This document shows, one piece after another, positions 18,352-25,972 of a DNA stretch of 64,000 nt (the first letter of the stretch is position 1; each line of letters starts with the position of its first letter). The DNA comes from Flavobacteriales bacterium (GTDB taxonomy: Bacteria > Bacteroidota > Bacteroidia > Flavobacteriales_E > Vicingaceae). A model generated the notes under the pieces. It saw only the letters and a list, made by a program, of their open reading frames with translations, searched no databases and was not told the origin of the DNA. Both the position numbers and the translations under genes were made by a program. The stretch spans positions 186,001-250,000 of the forward strand of contig JABTUP010000002.1 in the NCBI GenBank assembly GCA_015075325.1. Direction: 5' to 3'.

Positions 18352-18744
18352 ATGGCATTACGATCAAAAAATAAGGTTAGTACTAATTTTAATATGGCGA
18401 GTATGACAGATATTGTATTTCTGTTACTCATCTTTTTTGTTATTACATCAACATTAATAAGTCCGAATGCATTAAAACTATTGTTACCTAAAAGTTCAAG
18501 TAAAACCTTGAGTAAACAAACCATTTCGGTTTCTATAACAAAAGAATTAGAGTATTATATCAATCAAGATAAAGTGGCCTTTGAAAACATTGAAGCTATT
18601 TTAAAGCAACAATTGGCAAACGAATTAGAACCAGGTATAATTTTACATGCAGAAAAATCGGTACCTATTGAAGAAGCAGTTAAAATAATGGATATTGCCA
18701 ACAGAAATAAATATAAGTTGGTATTAGCTACCGCTCCCGAATAG
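18352..18744 (+). CDS. exbD: ExbD/TolR biopolymer transport protein
   Basis: The 130-residue protein has one N-terminal membrane helix (about residues 22-42) with the proton-carrying Asp in MASMTDIVFLLLIFFVITS. A periplasmic domain follows, with YYINQDKVAFENIEAIL and the ILHAEKSVPIEEAVKIMDIA segment of the family. Length is normal for ExbD. It starts two bases after the exbB stop codon. It would form the stator with ExbB. Confidence 0.92.
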   Translation: MALRSKNKVSTNFNMASMTDIVFLLLIFFVITSTLISPNALKLLLPKSSSKTLSKQTISVSITKELEYYINQDKVAFENIEAILKQQLANELEPGIILHAEKSVPIEEAVKIMDIANRNKYKLVLATAPE

Positions 18745-18778
18745 TTTATGGAAAAAACCATTTTTTTTCATCCATAAA
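18745..18778 (+). other. Inverted repeat between exbD and the tonB-like gene
   Basis: TTTATGGA just after the exbD stop pairs with TCCATAAA seven bases before the tonB-like ATG (8-bp stem, 18-base loop). It could adjust the relative expression of the two genes; there is no terminator T run after the stem. Confidence 0.3.
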
Positions 18779-18784
18779 ATAAAA

Positions 18785-19573
18785 ATGCAAATCTTAAAAG
18801 AAAAAAATAGTAGAGCTGGACTGATTGGAACAATTTTGTTTCACGCACTACTTCTTATTTTATTTTTATTTGTTGGAATGTCATACCCTGACCCTCCACC
18901 ACCAGAAGAGGGAATTACCATAAATTTTGGGGATAGTGATGAGGGTATGGGCGAAATTCAAACCGAAGAATTATCAAGTTCGTCGAATGCTTCAACCGAA
19001 GAAATTGTTAATCCAAACAATACAAGCTCATCAACCGAAACTAATTTAACTACACAAAACACAACTGAAACGGTAAATGTAAACGCATCAAACAACAGTT
19101 CGCAACCAAAAAATACAACACAACAAACTACTACTACACAACAACAATCAACTAGTCAAAATTTATCGGAAGCTTTAAATGCTTTTAATAATTCTGGTAG
19201 TTCGTCAACTAGTGACGGAACAACTGGAAACCCTGGAAATCAAGGAAGTTTAAATGGCGACCCAAACAGTAATAATTACATTGGAGGAGGCTCTGGAGAA
19301 GGTGTTAAATGGAATTTAGCAGGTAGAACACCTTTGAGCTTACCTAAAATAGATGACAACTCACAAGAACAAGGAACAGTTGTTGTTGATATTGTTGTAG
19401 ATAAAAATGGCAAAGTAATTAAAGCAACTCCTGGCTCTAGAGGTTCTACTACTACCAGCCCAATTTTATATAAAAAAGCTGTTGAAGCCGCATTAAGAAC
19501 AAAGTTTAATGCAAAACCCGATTTAATTACCGACCAAAAAGGAACAATGACCTTTGTTTTCTTGCTTAATTAA
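18785..19573 (+). CDS. TonB-like energy transducer
   Basis: The 262-residue protein has a cytoplasmic start, one membrane anchor (about residues 12-33, GTILFHALLLILFLFVGM) and the short Pro patch DPPPPEE. A long low-complexity Asn/Ser/Thr/Gln-rich spacer follows (about residues 55-165), standing in for the usual Pro-Lys spacer. The C-terminal domain (about 185-262) has GTVVVDIVVDKNGKVIKA and AVEAALRTKFNA, as in TonB C-terminal folds. It transfers ExbBD energy to outer-membrane receptors. It lies 40 bases after exbD and abuts folC directly. Confidence 0.82.
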   Translation: MQILKEKNSRAGLIGTILFHALLLILFLFVGMSYPDPPPPEEGITINFGDSDEGMGEIQTEELSSSSNASTEEIVNPNNTSSSTETNLTTQNTTETVNVNASNNSSQPKNTTQQTTTTQQQSTSQNLSEALNAFNNSGSSSTSDGTTGNPGNQGSLNGDPNSNNYIGGGSGEGVKWNLAGRTPLSLPKIDDNSQEQGTVVVDIVVDKNGKVIKATPGSRGSTTTSPILYKKAVEAALRTKFNAKPDLITDQKGTMTFVFLLN

Positions 19574-20791
19574 ATGAATTATCAACAAACATTAGATTAT
19601 TTGTTTAGCCAACTACCCATGTTTCAAAGGGTAGGAGCATCTGCATATAAAGCAGATTTAAACAATACCATTGAACTATGTAAACTACTTCATCATCCTG
19701 AAAAAAATTTCAAATCAATTCACATTGCTGGAACAAACGGAAAGGGTTCTACATCTCATATGCTGGCTTCGATATTACAAGAAGCGGGCTATAAAGTTGG
19801 TTTATACACATCGCCACATTTAAAGGATTTTAGAGAAAGAATTAAAATTAATGGTGTGATGATTAGCGAACAAGAAGTGGTTGATTTCGTAATTAAACAC
19901 CAATCAGAATTTGAGCAAATTAACCTATCATTTTTTGAATGGACAGTTGGTTTAGCTTTTGATTATTTTTCAAAAAAACAAGTTGATATAGCCGTTATAG
20001 AAACTGGTTTAGGAGGTCGGTTAGATTCTACAAACGTAATTACACCATTAGTTTCCGTAATTACTAATATTGGTAAAGATCACACACAATTTTTAGGAGA
20101 AACTTTAGCAAAAATTGCTTCTGAAAAAGCCGGTATAATTAAAAAAAATATTCCAATTGTGATCGGTGAAACTCAGCAAGAAACTCAGCAGATTTTTACA
20201 GATAAAGCTATAGAAATGAGTGCTAAAATTTTCTTCGCAGATAAAATAATAACCACGAATTATGAATCTGATTTAAAAGGTATTTATCAAGAAAAAAACA
20301 AAAAAACGGTTTTAGCCGCTATTCAACAATTGATGAATAGTGGTTTTTCTATTGCTGAAGAAAATATAAAAAATGGATTATTAAATGTGGTTAAAAACAC
20401 TGGATTATTGGGGCGATGGCAAATTTTATCAGAAAATCCGTTAACAATTTGTGATACTGGACACAATGAAGCAGGAATTAAAGAGGTGTTAAAACAAATA
20501 TCATTAACCAAACACAACCATTTACATTTTGTATTTGGAGCAGTAAACGATAAAGAAATTGATTCAATTTTATCGTTGCTGTCAAAAAACGCTACCTATT
20601 ATTTTTGTCAAGCAAAAATACCAAGAGCATTAGATGTAAATGTTCTTTATACTAAAGCAAAAGAATTTGAATTAAAAGGGAATCCATACGATTCGGTTGA
20701 AAATGCTATAAAACAAGCAAAAGTGAATGCATCTGTAAACGATTTAGTATTTGTTGGAGGCAGCACTTTTGTTGTTGCTGAAGCTATTTAA
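19574..20791 (+). CDS. folC: Bifunctional folylpolyglutamate synthase / dihydrofolate synthase
   Basis: The 405-residue cytoplasmic Mur-ligase-family enzyme adds glutamate to dihydropteroate and folates. The ATP loop HIAGTNGKGSTSHMLA (residues about 50-65), the folate loop YTSPHLKDFRERI (about 78-90) and the IETGLGGRLDSTNV motif (about 142-155) are intact. The C-terminal domain has DTGHNEAG, and the end FVGGSTFVVAEA is normal. Length is at the short end for the family. Its ATG follows the tonB-like stop codon immediately, so it is probably translated from the same mRNA, although its function is unrelated. Confidence 0.93.
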   Translation: MNYQQTLDYLFSQLPMFQRVGASAYKADLNNTIELCKLLHHPEKNFKSIHIAGTNGKGSTSHMLASILQEAGYKVGLYTSPHLKDFRERIKINGVMISEQEVVDFVIKHQSEFEQINLSFFEWTVGLAFDYFSKKQVDIAVIETGLGGRLDSTNVITPLVSVITNIGKDHTQFLGETLAKIASEKAGIIKKNIPIVIGETQQETQQIFTDKAIEMSAKIFFADKIITTNYESDLKGIYQEKNKKTVLAAIQQLMNSGFSIAEENIKNGLLNVVKNTGLLGRWQILSENPLTICDTGHNEAGIKEVLKQISLTKHNHLHFVFGAVNDKEIDSILSLLSKNATYYFCQAKIPRALDVNVLYTKAKEFELKGNPYDSVENAIKQAKVNASVNDLVFVGGSTFVVAEAI

Positions 20792-20832
20792 TTTTACGCT
20801 ATTGTATCTCTAAAATAATTTTTAAAAAAAAG

Positions 20833-20863
20833 TTTGCAGTAAATTATAATAAGTATATATTTG
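20833..20863 (+). promoter_or_regulatory. Promoter of tRNA-Val
   Basis: TTTG at 20833-20836, a 19-base spacer and TATATTTG at 20856-20863 match the Bacteroidota primary sigma factor consensus exactly. Transcription would start about 7 bases later, some 15 bases before the tRNA. Confidence 0.85.
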
Positions 20864-20885
20864 CAGCCGCTTTCAAAGAAAGTAA

Positions 20886-20960
20886 GGGCGATTAGCTCAG
20901 CTGGTTCAGAGCATCTCGCTTACACCGAGAGGGTCGGGGGTTCGAATCCCTCATCGCCCA
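20886..20960 (+). tRNA. tRNA-Val (anticodon TAC)
   Basis: A full cloverleaf can be folded: acceptor GGGCGAT/ATCGCCC, D arm GCTC..GAGC, anticodon stem TCTCG/CGAGA with loop CTTACAC (anticodon TAC at 20921-20923) and T arm with GGTTCGAATCC. The discriminator is A and CCA is not encoded. It has its own promoter and terminator, so it is a single-tRNA transcription unit. Confidence 0.95.
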
Positions 20961-20961
20961 C

Positions 20962-20995
20962 AAAAAAACCCAAATGAAATCATTTGGGTTTTTTT
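20962..20995 (+). terminator. Intrinsic terminator after tRNA-Val
   Basis: A perfect inverted repeat (AACCCAAATGA / TCATTTGGGTT extended by A and T runs) directly follows the tRNA and ends in a run of seven T. Confidence 0.9.
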
Positions 20996-21113
20996 ATTTC
21001 CATATTTTTCATTCAATCACTTTTGTTAAAAAACATTACAAAAATCATAATTTTTTGACAATCTAACTAATAGAAGCTAATACTAAAAAATATTTGGAAA
21101 AAGGCAACTATAG

Positions 21114-21314
21114 TGGCATATTAGCATCTATAAATACAAAAACACAATTGCACAACGAGGTTATCCTGAGGCTAATTGGTTTTACTCTAAAACAAGAGAT
21201 TACAATTATGTTTACATGTATGTAGAAGGAGATTTAAAAGCTGGTCCTCAAAAAATAGTTGAAGCACGAGCAAAAGGTTCTAAGCAAGCATGGATTATTA
21301 TTTTAACCGATTAA
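21114..21314 (+). pseudogene. C-terminal remnant of a SPOR-like domain protein
   Basis: Between the tRNA-Val terminator and the aldolase gene an open stretch after a stop at 21111 encodes about 66 residues with no start codon. It contains AQRGYPEANWFYSKTRDYN, YVYMYVEGDL and KQAWIIILTD. The order (Gly-Tyr-Pro-Glu-Ala, aromatic Tyr-Val-Tyr strand, Ala-Trp-Ile-Ile end) resembles the C-terminal SPOR-like segment found at the end of many Bacteroidota T9SS-associated and OmpA-like proteins. Everything upstream is missing or frameshifted, so I call it a decayed 3' end. Bases 20996-21113 hold nothing I recognise. Confidence 0.5.
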
Positions 21315-21324
21315 TTGCTTTTAT

Positions 21325-21921
21325 TTACAATTGTGCTAAAATAATATTGGCTGCTTCGTTTAAATTTTCTCCAAAAGCAATAATGCCTTCATCATGACCA
21401 GCCATCACAATAATTTTATCTTGGCTAACTGATGTTTCTTTGAATAACCTAAAAATTTCATTTGCCATTTCGGGAGTTCCATAAGGAACAGTTTCTTTTG
21501 TTGTAGGAACTTTATTCATTAATTTGAGCCACAATTCTTTGTTGTGAATATGAATAATTGCTTTAATAGTAGTATCTGCTTCATAAATTGCAGCATGTGT
21601 CATCGACTCAGAAGAAGCCTTAATAGGCCCTTTACAAACCACTGAATTATTATTGATATGGTATTGAGTTACTAAGGTAAAATGTTCGTTTTGAATAGGG
21701 TAAATATCTCCAGTTTGAGTTCCCGAAATTATCATTCCATCAGGAGTTTTTACACTAATATTTCCATAGCCAATATTGATTTCGGAATAATGCCCAATTT
21801 GTTTCAATTCGTGCATTTTATCACGCCAAAATTTTAAATCTAAAGGTACATTAACCGACAATGGTTGATTTATCCATTCGCAATTAAACTTTATGTAACC
21901 TTCATCAATAAATTTACTCAT
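21325..21921 (-). CDS. Class II aldolase/adducin family protein (DHAP-shunt Ald2-like or MtnB-like)
   Basis: The 198-residue protein has the zinc-aldolase fold: GYGNISVKTPDGMIISGTQTGD, then ASSESMTHAAIYEAD with a candidate catalytic Glu in the SSES motif, then IIHIHNKELW with two zinc His residues and a third His in AGHDEG. It lies three bases downstream of mtnA. Two established roles fit such a neighbour: MtnB (methylthioribulose-1-phosphate dehydratase, methionine salvage) and Ald2 (aldolase of the DHAP shunt that salvages 5-deoxy- and 5-methylthio-pentose phosphates to DHAP and an aldehyde). No other methionine-salvage genes are in the window. I lean to the DHAP-shunt role but cannot decide from sequence. 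Confidence 0.8.
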   Translation of the reverse strand: MSKFIDEGYIKFNCEWINQPLSVNVPLDLKFWRDKMHELKQIGHYSEINIGYGNISVKTPDGMIISGTQTGDIYPIQNEHFTLVTQYHINNNSVVCKGPIKASSESMTHAAIYEADTTIKAIIHIHNKELWLKLMNKVPTTKETVPYGTPEMANEIFRLFKETSVSQDKIIVMAGHDEGIIAFGENLNEAANIILAQL

Positions 21922-21924
21922 TAC

Positions 21925-23031
21925 TCAAAATTTTTCTGGAAACAATTGTCGAATACCTTCTTCCGATGCTTCACAAACACCTCTTTCAGTTATTAATCCA
22001 GTAACCAACCTAGCTGGAGTAACATCAAATCCATAATTTATTGCTGGGGTAGTTTCGGGGCAAATTAACACCGATTTTAATTCGCCATTTTCAAACCCTT
22101 GAATGTATTTTACTTCGTTCTGATCGCGGGTTTCAATAGGAATGTTTTTTACTCCATCTTCAATAGAACAATCTAATGTTGAAGAAGGCAACGCTACATA
22201 AAACGGGATGTTGTTATCAAAGGCGGCTAAAGCTTTTAAATAAGTACCAATTTTATTAGCAACATCGCCATTACGGGTTGTTCTATCGGTTCCAACAATA
22301 ACCATGTCAACCATACCGTGTTGCATCAAATGACCACCAGTATTATCATTAATTAACGTGTGTTTTATGTTTTGTTGATTTAATTCAAAAGCAGTTAAAC
22401 TAGCTCCTTGATTTCGTGGCCTGGTTTCATCAACCCAAACATGCACATCTATACCCTTTTGCTGTGCTTGGTAAATTGGCGAAGTTGCCGTACCCCAATC
22501 AACTGTTGCTAACCAACCAGCATTACAGTGAGTTAAAATATTAACCGTTTTACCTTTTTTATTTTCGGCAAGCTGCTGAATTAACTTTAACCCATGTTTA
22601 CCAATGTTGTAACAAATATCAATATCTTCATGTTTTATTTCGTTTGCTCGATTTAATGCACTTTTTATACGTTCATCAGCATCGTTTATTTTTAAAATAA
22701 CTTCGAGCATTTCTGAAATTGCCCAAGCAAGATTTACCGCAGTTGGTCGAGTAGAATTTAATTTTTGAGCAACTTCTTTTAAATAACTTGTTTCGTTTTG
22801 TTTTTCTTTTGCTTCAATACAAGCCAAATACATTCCGTAAGCAGCAGTAACGCCAATTAATGGAGCTCCTCTCACAACCATTTCTTTTATTGCATAGGCT
22901 GCTTCATCGGTAGTTGTAATCGAAAAAATTTCAATTTTATGAGGTAAAATTCGTTGGTCGATAACCTCAATGGTTTTTCCATCAGTTTTATTTAACCAAA
23001 TGGTGTGATGATGTATTCCGTTAATGTTCAT
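21925..23031 (-). CDS. mtnA: S-methyl-5-thioribose-1-phosphate isomerase
   Basis: The 368-residue cytoplasmic enzyme isomerises methylthioribose-1-phosphate (or 5-deoxyribose-1-phosphate) to the ribulose form. Family motifs are intact: MVVRGAPLIGVTAAYG (residues about 51-66), ILTHCNAGWLAT with the catalytic Cys, VDETRPRNQGASLTA and VGTDRTTRNGDVANKIGTY with the catalytic Asp. Length is normal. The eIF2B-like relatives lack this combination. It is the first gene of a tight pair with the class II aldolase. Confidence 0.92.
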   Translation of the reverse strand: MNINGIHHHTIWLNKTDGKTIEVIDQRILPHKIEIFSITTTDEAAYAIKEMVVRGAPLIGVTAAYGMYLACIEAKEKQNETSYLKEVAQKLNSTRPTAVNLAWAISEMLEVILKINDADERIKSALNRANEIKHEDIDICYNIGKHGLKLIQQLAENKKGKTVNILTHCNAGWLATVDWGTATSPIYQAQQKGIDVHVWVDETRPRNQGASLTAFELNQQNIKHTLINDNTGGHLMQHGMVDMVIVGTDRTTRNGDVANKIGTYLKALAAFDNNIPFYVALPSSTLDCSIEDGVKNIPIETRDQNEVKYIQGFENGELKSVLICPETTPAINYGFDVTPARLVTGLITERGVCEASEEGIRQLFPEKF

Positions 23032-23208
23032 TATTTATAAACTAAAAAACTCAAATTTATCTAAATATTTTCTCTAATAGACTGCATGTTTGAAATATCT
23101 AACTTAAATTCTGATACATCAAACAAAGTAAGTGCTTATGACTTTACTAAACACACATCCATCCCTCAATGATTGCATTATAGAACCAAATTCTATAAAA
23201 TAAAGTTG

Positions 23209-23261
23209 AATTATAATTCGCCAAAACTTATATTTTTTCGTAGTTTTGGCGAATTATAATT
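23209..23261 (+). promoter_or_regulatory. Perfect 20-bp inverted repeat overlapping the promoter of the AAA/DUF234 gene
   Basis: Arms at 23209-23228 and 23242-23261 are exact reverse complements around a 13-base loop; the core of each arm is TCGCCAAAAC / GTTTTGGCGA. The right arm contains TAGTTTTG (23241-23248), a match to the -7 consensus, and TTCG 20 bases upstream could be a weak -33 element. The repeat ends seven bases before the start codon. A protein bound here would block the promoter, and a transcript hairpin would cover the ribosome site. A related repeat follows the gene. Confidence 0.8.
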
Positions 23262-23268
23262 GATTTAT

Positions 23269-24684
23269 ATGTCAAACATTGTTGGTAGAATAGAGGAACA
23301 AAATATATTGAGGCAGGCCTTTGAGAACGATAAGTCCGAATTAATTGCTCTTTATGGAAGAAGAAGAATCGGAAAAACTTTTCTGATAAGAGAGTTCTTC
23401 AAGAAGAGTATAGTTTTTGAAGTCACAGGATTGTACAATGGCAATATGAAAGACCAGTTCGAAAACTATATAAAAGAAGTAAAAAAGAGAACTAAAAATT
23501 CGGACATTGAACTACCAAACTCGTGGCTTGATGCATTCACGTTGCTGGAGGAATACCTTGACTCCTTGAAGGGAAGTAATAAAAAAGTAGTTTTCATAGA
23601 TGAATTCCCATGGATTGCAACTGCTAAATCTAAATTTTTAATGGCATTCGAAAACTTCTGGAATACATACTGCACAAAGAGACAAGATATTATAGTTGTA
23701 ATCTGTGGCTCCGCAGCCTCTTACATGGTTCAAAAAATAATTAAGAACAAGGGTGGGCTGCATAATAGAATTACAAGAAAAATTCGACTGCTATCATTTA
23801 ACTTGCATGAAACAGAGTTGTTTTTAAAAAAGAATAGTATCAAATACACCAGATATGATATAATTCAAATATACATGACTCTTGGTGGAGTTCCTCATTA
23901 CTTAGAGAAGTTAAGCAAAGGTAAAAGCGTTCCACAAAACATTGATTCACTTTGCTTCAGCAAAGATGGTCTTTTAAATGATGAATTCAATCAGTTATAT
24001 GTTTCCCTATTTGATGACTCTGAACGCCATATGAAGATTATTAGAACATTGGCAGGAACGAATAAAGGACTTACAAGAAATGAGTTGATTGAGAAAAGCG
24101 GAATTTCATCTGGAGGTGATTTTACATTAAAACTTGACGAACTAGTGGAATCTGGATTTGTAACAGAATATCCATACTATCAGAATAAAAACCAACTTAC
24201 TCTATATCGTTTATCTGATGAGTACTCAAAATTCTATCTAAAATTCATCGATAATAATAAGGATGGTGGAGAAGGGACTTGGCAACGACTCAGTACCACT
24301 CCGTCATATAACTCTTGGTCGGGTTTTGTTTTTGAAACCCTTTGTCTCAAGCATATTTATCAAATAAAAAAATCATTGCGAATTGATGCTATCTATTCTA
24401 CAAATAGTAGCTGGTTCAATGATAATGCACAAGTGGATTTATTGATAGATAGGGATGACAATGTGATGAATTTATGTGAAATAAAGTTTTATAATGCTCC
24501 ATATACTATTGACAAAAAGTATTATTTAAACCTAAAGAACAAAGTTGCTGAGCTACAAAAAGACACAAATACTAAAAAGAACATCTTCATCACTATGGTT
24601 ACAACCTACGGAGTTAATGATAATGAGTACAGTAAAGAGCTGGTTCAGAACAATCTGGATATGGATGCTTTATTTATTGAGTAG
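23269..24684 (+). CDS. AAA-family ATPase with C-terminal DUF234-like domain
   Basis: ATG 23269 gives a 471-residue protein; a TTG three codons earlier lies inside the inverted repeat and is rejected. The N-terminal domain is an archaeal-type AAA ATPase with Walker A LYGRRRIGKTFLI (about residues 28-40) and Walker B VVFIDEFPW, followed by the sensor-like ICGSAASYM. A winged-helix region follows (about residues 255-310, with GLTRNELIEKSGISSG). The C-terminal part has VDLLIDRDDNVMNLCEIKFY, the Asp..Glu-x-Lys pattern of PD-(D/E)XK nucleases that many DUF234-type proteins carry. The physiological role of the family is unknown. It stands alone between mtnA and tRNA-fMet, with related palindromes on both sides. 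Confidence 0.82.
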   Translation: MSNIVGRIEEQNILRQAFENDKSELIALYGRRRIGKTFLIREFFKKSIVFEVTGLYNGNMKDQFENYIKEVKKRTKNSDIELPNSWLDAFTLLEEYLDSLKGSNKKVVFIDEFPWIATAKSKFLMAFENFWNTYCTKRQDIIVVICGSAASYMVQKIIKNKGGLHNRITRKIRLLSFNLHETELFLKKNSIKYTRYDIIQIYMTLGGVPHYLEKLSKGKSVPQNIDSLCFSKDGLLNDEFNQLYVSLFDDSERHMKIIRTLAGTNKGLTRNELIEKSGISSGGDFTLKLDELVESGFVTEYPYYQNKNQLTLYRLSDEYSKFYLKFIDNNKDGGEGTWQRLSTTPSYNSWSGFVFETLCLKHIYQIKKSLRIDAIYSTNSSWFNDNAQVDLLIDRDDNVMNLCEIKFYNAPYTIDKKYYLNLKNKVAELQKDTNTKKNIFITMVTTYGVNDNEYSKELVQNNLDMDALFIE

Positions 24685-24734
24685 TTATAACTCGCCAAAA
24701 CACGAAAAAAACAAATAGTTTTGGCGAAATATAA
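24685..24734 (+). repeat. Imperfect inverted repeat directly after the AAA/DUF234 gene
   Basis: Arms 24685-24701 and 24718-24734 pair over 17 bases with two mismatches. The repeat starts at the base after the stop codon. It shares CGCCAAAAC and the exact 13-mer TAGTTTTGGCGAA with the upstream repeat (23241-23253 and 24716-24728). It lacks a T run, so a plain terminator is not a full explanation. Confidence 0.75.
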
Positions 24735-24783
24735 GTAATATATTAAGTCAATCTTTCGCAGCTTCACGTGTTTTTTTTAAACT

Positions 24784-24811
24784 AAAAAAGCCTCAGATTT
24801 CTCTGAAGCTT
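24784..24811 (-). terminator. Intrinsic terminator after tRNA-fMet
   Basis: On the minus strand AAGCTTCAGA, a GAAA loop and TCTGAGGCTT form a 10-bp stem with one G-T pair, followed by six T. It ends the initiator tRNA transcript. Confidence 0.85.
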
Positions 24812-24819
24812 TTCTCTAG

Positions 24820-24892
<73 letters not shown>

Positions 24893-24929
24893 ATATATTT
24901 TAAGAACTATACTTTCGTTTATTGGGCTG

Positions 24930-24961
24930 CAAATATAATATTTTGTTTCTTTGTAATCAAA
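24930..24961 (-). promoter_or_regulatory. Promoter of tRNA-fMet
   Basis: On the minus strand TTTG (24958-24961), a 20-base spacer and TATATTTG (24930-24937) followed by CAGCCC match the Bacteroidota consensus. The same TATATTTGCAGCC string precedes tRNA-Val. Confidence 0.82.
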
Positions 24962-24976
24962 TTTTATCCATAAATA

Positions 24977-25855
24977 ATGCACAAATCAGGTTTTGTAAAC
25001 ATCATTGGCAACCCAAACGTAGGAAAATCAACACTTATGAACGCTTTGGTTGGCGAGCGTTTATCCATTATTACGTCAAAAGCTCAAACCACACGTCACC
25101 GAATTTTAGGAATTGTAAACGATGAAAATCATCAAATTATCTTTTCTGACACTCCTGGCGTTTTAGAACCCGCTTATAAAATGCACCAAAGCATGATGAC
25201 TTTTGTAAAATCGGCTTTAACCGATGCCGACATCATTTTGTTTATGGTTGAAGTGAAAGAAAATAGGTTTAAAGACGAAGATATTTTAAATAAACTTAAA
25301 AAAACCTCAACACCTATTTTGCTGTTAATCAACAAAATTGACGAGGTTGACCAACAATTTTTAGAAGAAAAAGTGGCTTTTTGGAAGAAAGAAATTCCAG
25401 CAGCAGAAATCTATCCGCTTTCGGCATTACACCATTTTAATATCGACAATATTTTTGAACGTATTAAAGAACTGTTGCCCGAAGGAGAACCATATTACGA
25501 AAAAGATGCTTTAACTGATAAACCCGAAAAGTTTTTTGTTGCCGAAATTATTCGTGAAAAGATTTTATTGAATTACCAAAAAGAAATTCCCTATTCGTGT
25601 GAAGTAGAAGTAGAAGAATACAAAGAATTTGCCGACATCATAAAAATTAGAGCAAACATTATTGTTGCCCGCGATTCTCAAAAAGGAATAATTATTGGGC
25701 ATCAAGGTAAAAGCTTAAAAAAAGTAGGCACCGAAGCTCGAAAAGACATTGAAACTTTTGTGCAAAAAAAAGTTTTCTTGGAGCTTTATGTAAAAGTTAG
25801 CAAAGATTGGAGAGATAACGACAACCAACTCAAACGATTTGGATATAATCAGTAG
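24977..25855 (+). CDS. era: GTPase Era
   Basis: The 292-residue protein is the ribosome-maturation GTPase that binds the 3' end of 16S rRNA. It has G1 [14 protein letters not shown] (residues about 10-23), the effector region SKAQTTRHRILGI, G3 DTPGVLEP, G4 NKID, and a C-terminal KH domain with the GxxG loop in IIIGHQGKSLKKVG. Length is normal. It is transcribed away from tRNA-fMet and lies upstream of a second GTPase, der. Confidence 0.95.
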   Translation: MHKSGFVNIIGNPNVGKSTLMNALVGERLSIITSKAQTTRHRILGIVNDENHQIIFSDTPGVLEPAYKMHQSMMTFVKSALTDADIILFMVEVKENRFKDEDILNKLKKTSTPILLLINKIDEVDQQFLEEKVAFWKKEIPAAEIYPLSALHHFNIDNIFERIKELLPEGEPYYEKDALTDKPEKFFVAEIIREKILLNYQKEIPYSCEVEVEEYKEFADIIKIRANIIVARDSQKGIIIGHQGKSLKKVGTEARKDIETFVQKKVFLELYVKVSKDWRDNDNQLKRFGYNQ

Positions 25856-25856
25856 T

Positions 25857-25920
25857 TAGTTTTCAGTCGTCAGTTCACAGTTCCCAATCGACCAGAAACC
25901 AGCAACCAAAAACTAACATA
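25857..25920. repeat. Intergenic word-repeat tract (CAGTT and AGAAACCAGC words)
   Basis: Right after the era stop the sequence runs through TTTTCAGT, GTCAGTTCACAGTT, AGAAACCAGCAACC and AAAAACTAA. Similar words recur at other gene ends in this window (34888-34925, 35295-35345, 44866-44959, 60174-60240). The function is unknown. Confidence 0.5.
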
Positions 25921-25972
25921 CTGTACCTAAAAAATCGTTAATTTCGTAGCCTCAATAAATTACCAAAACAAC

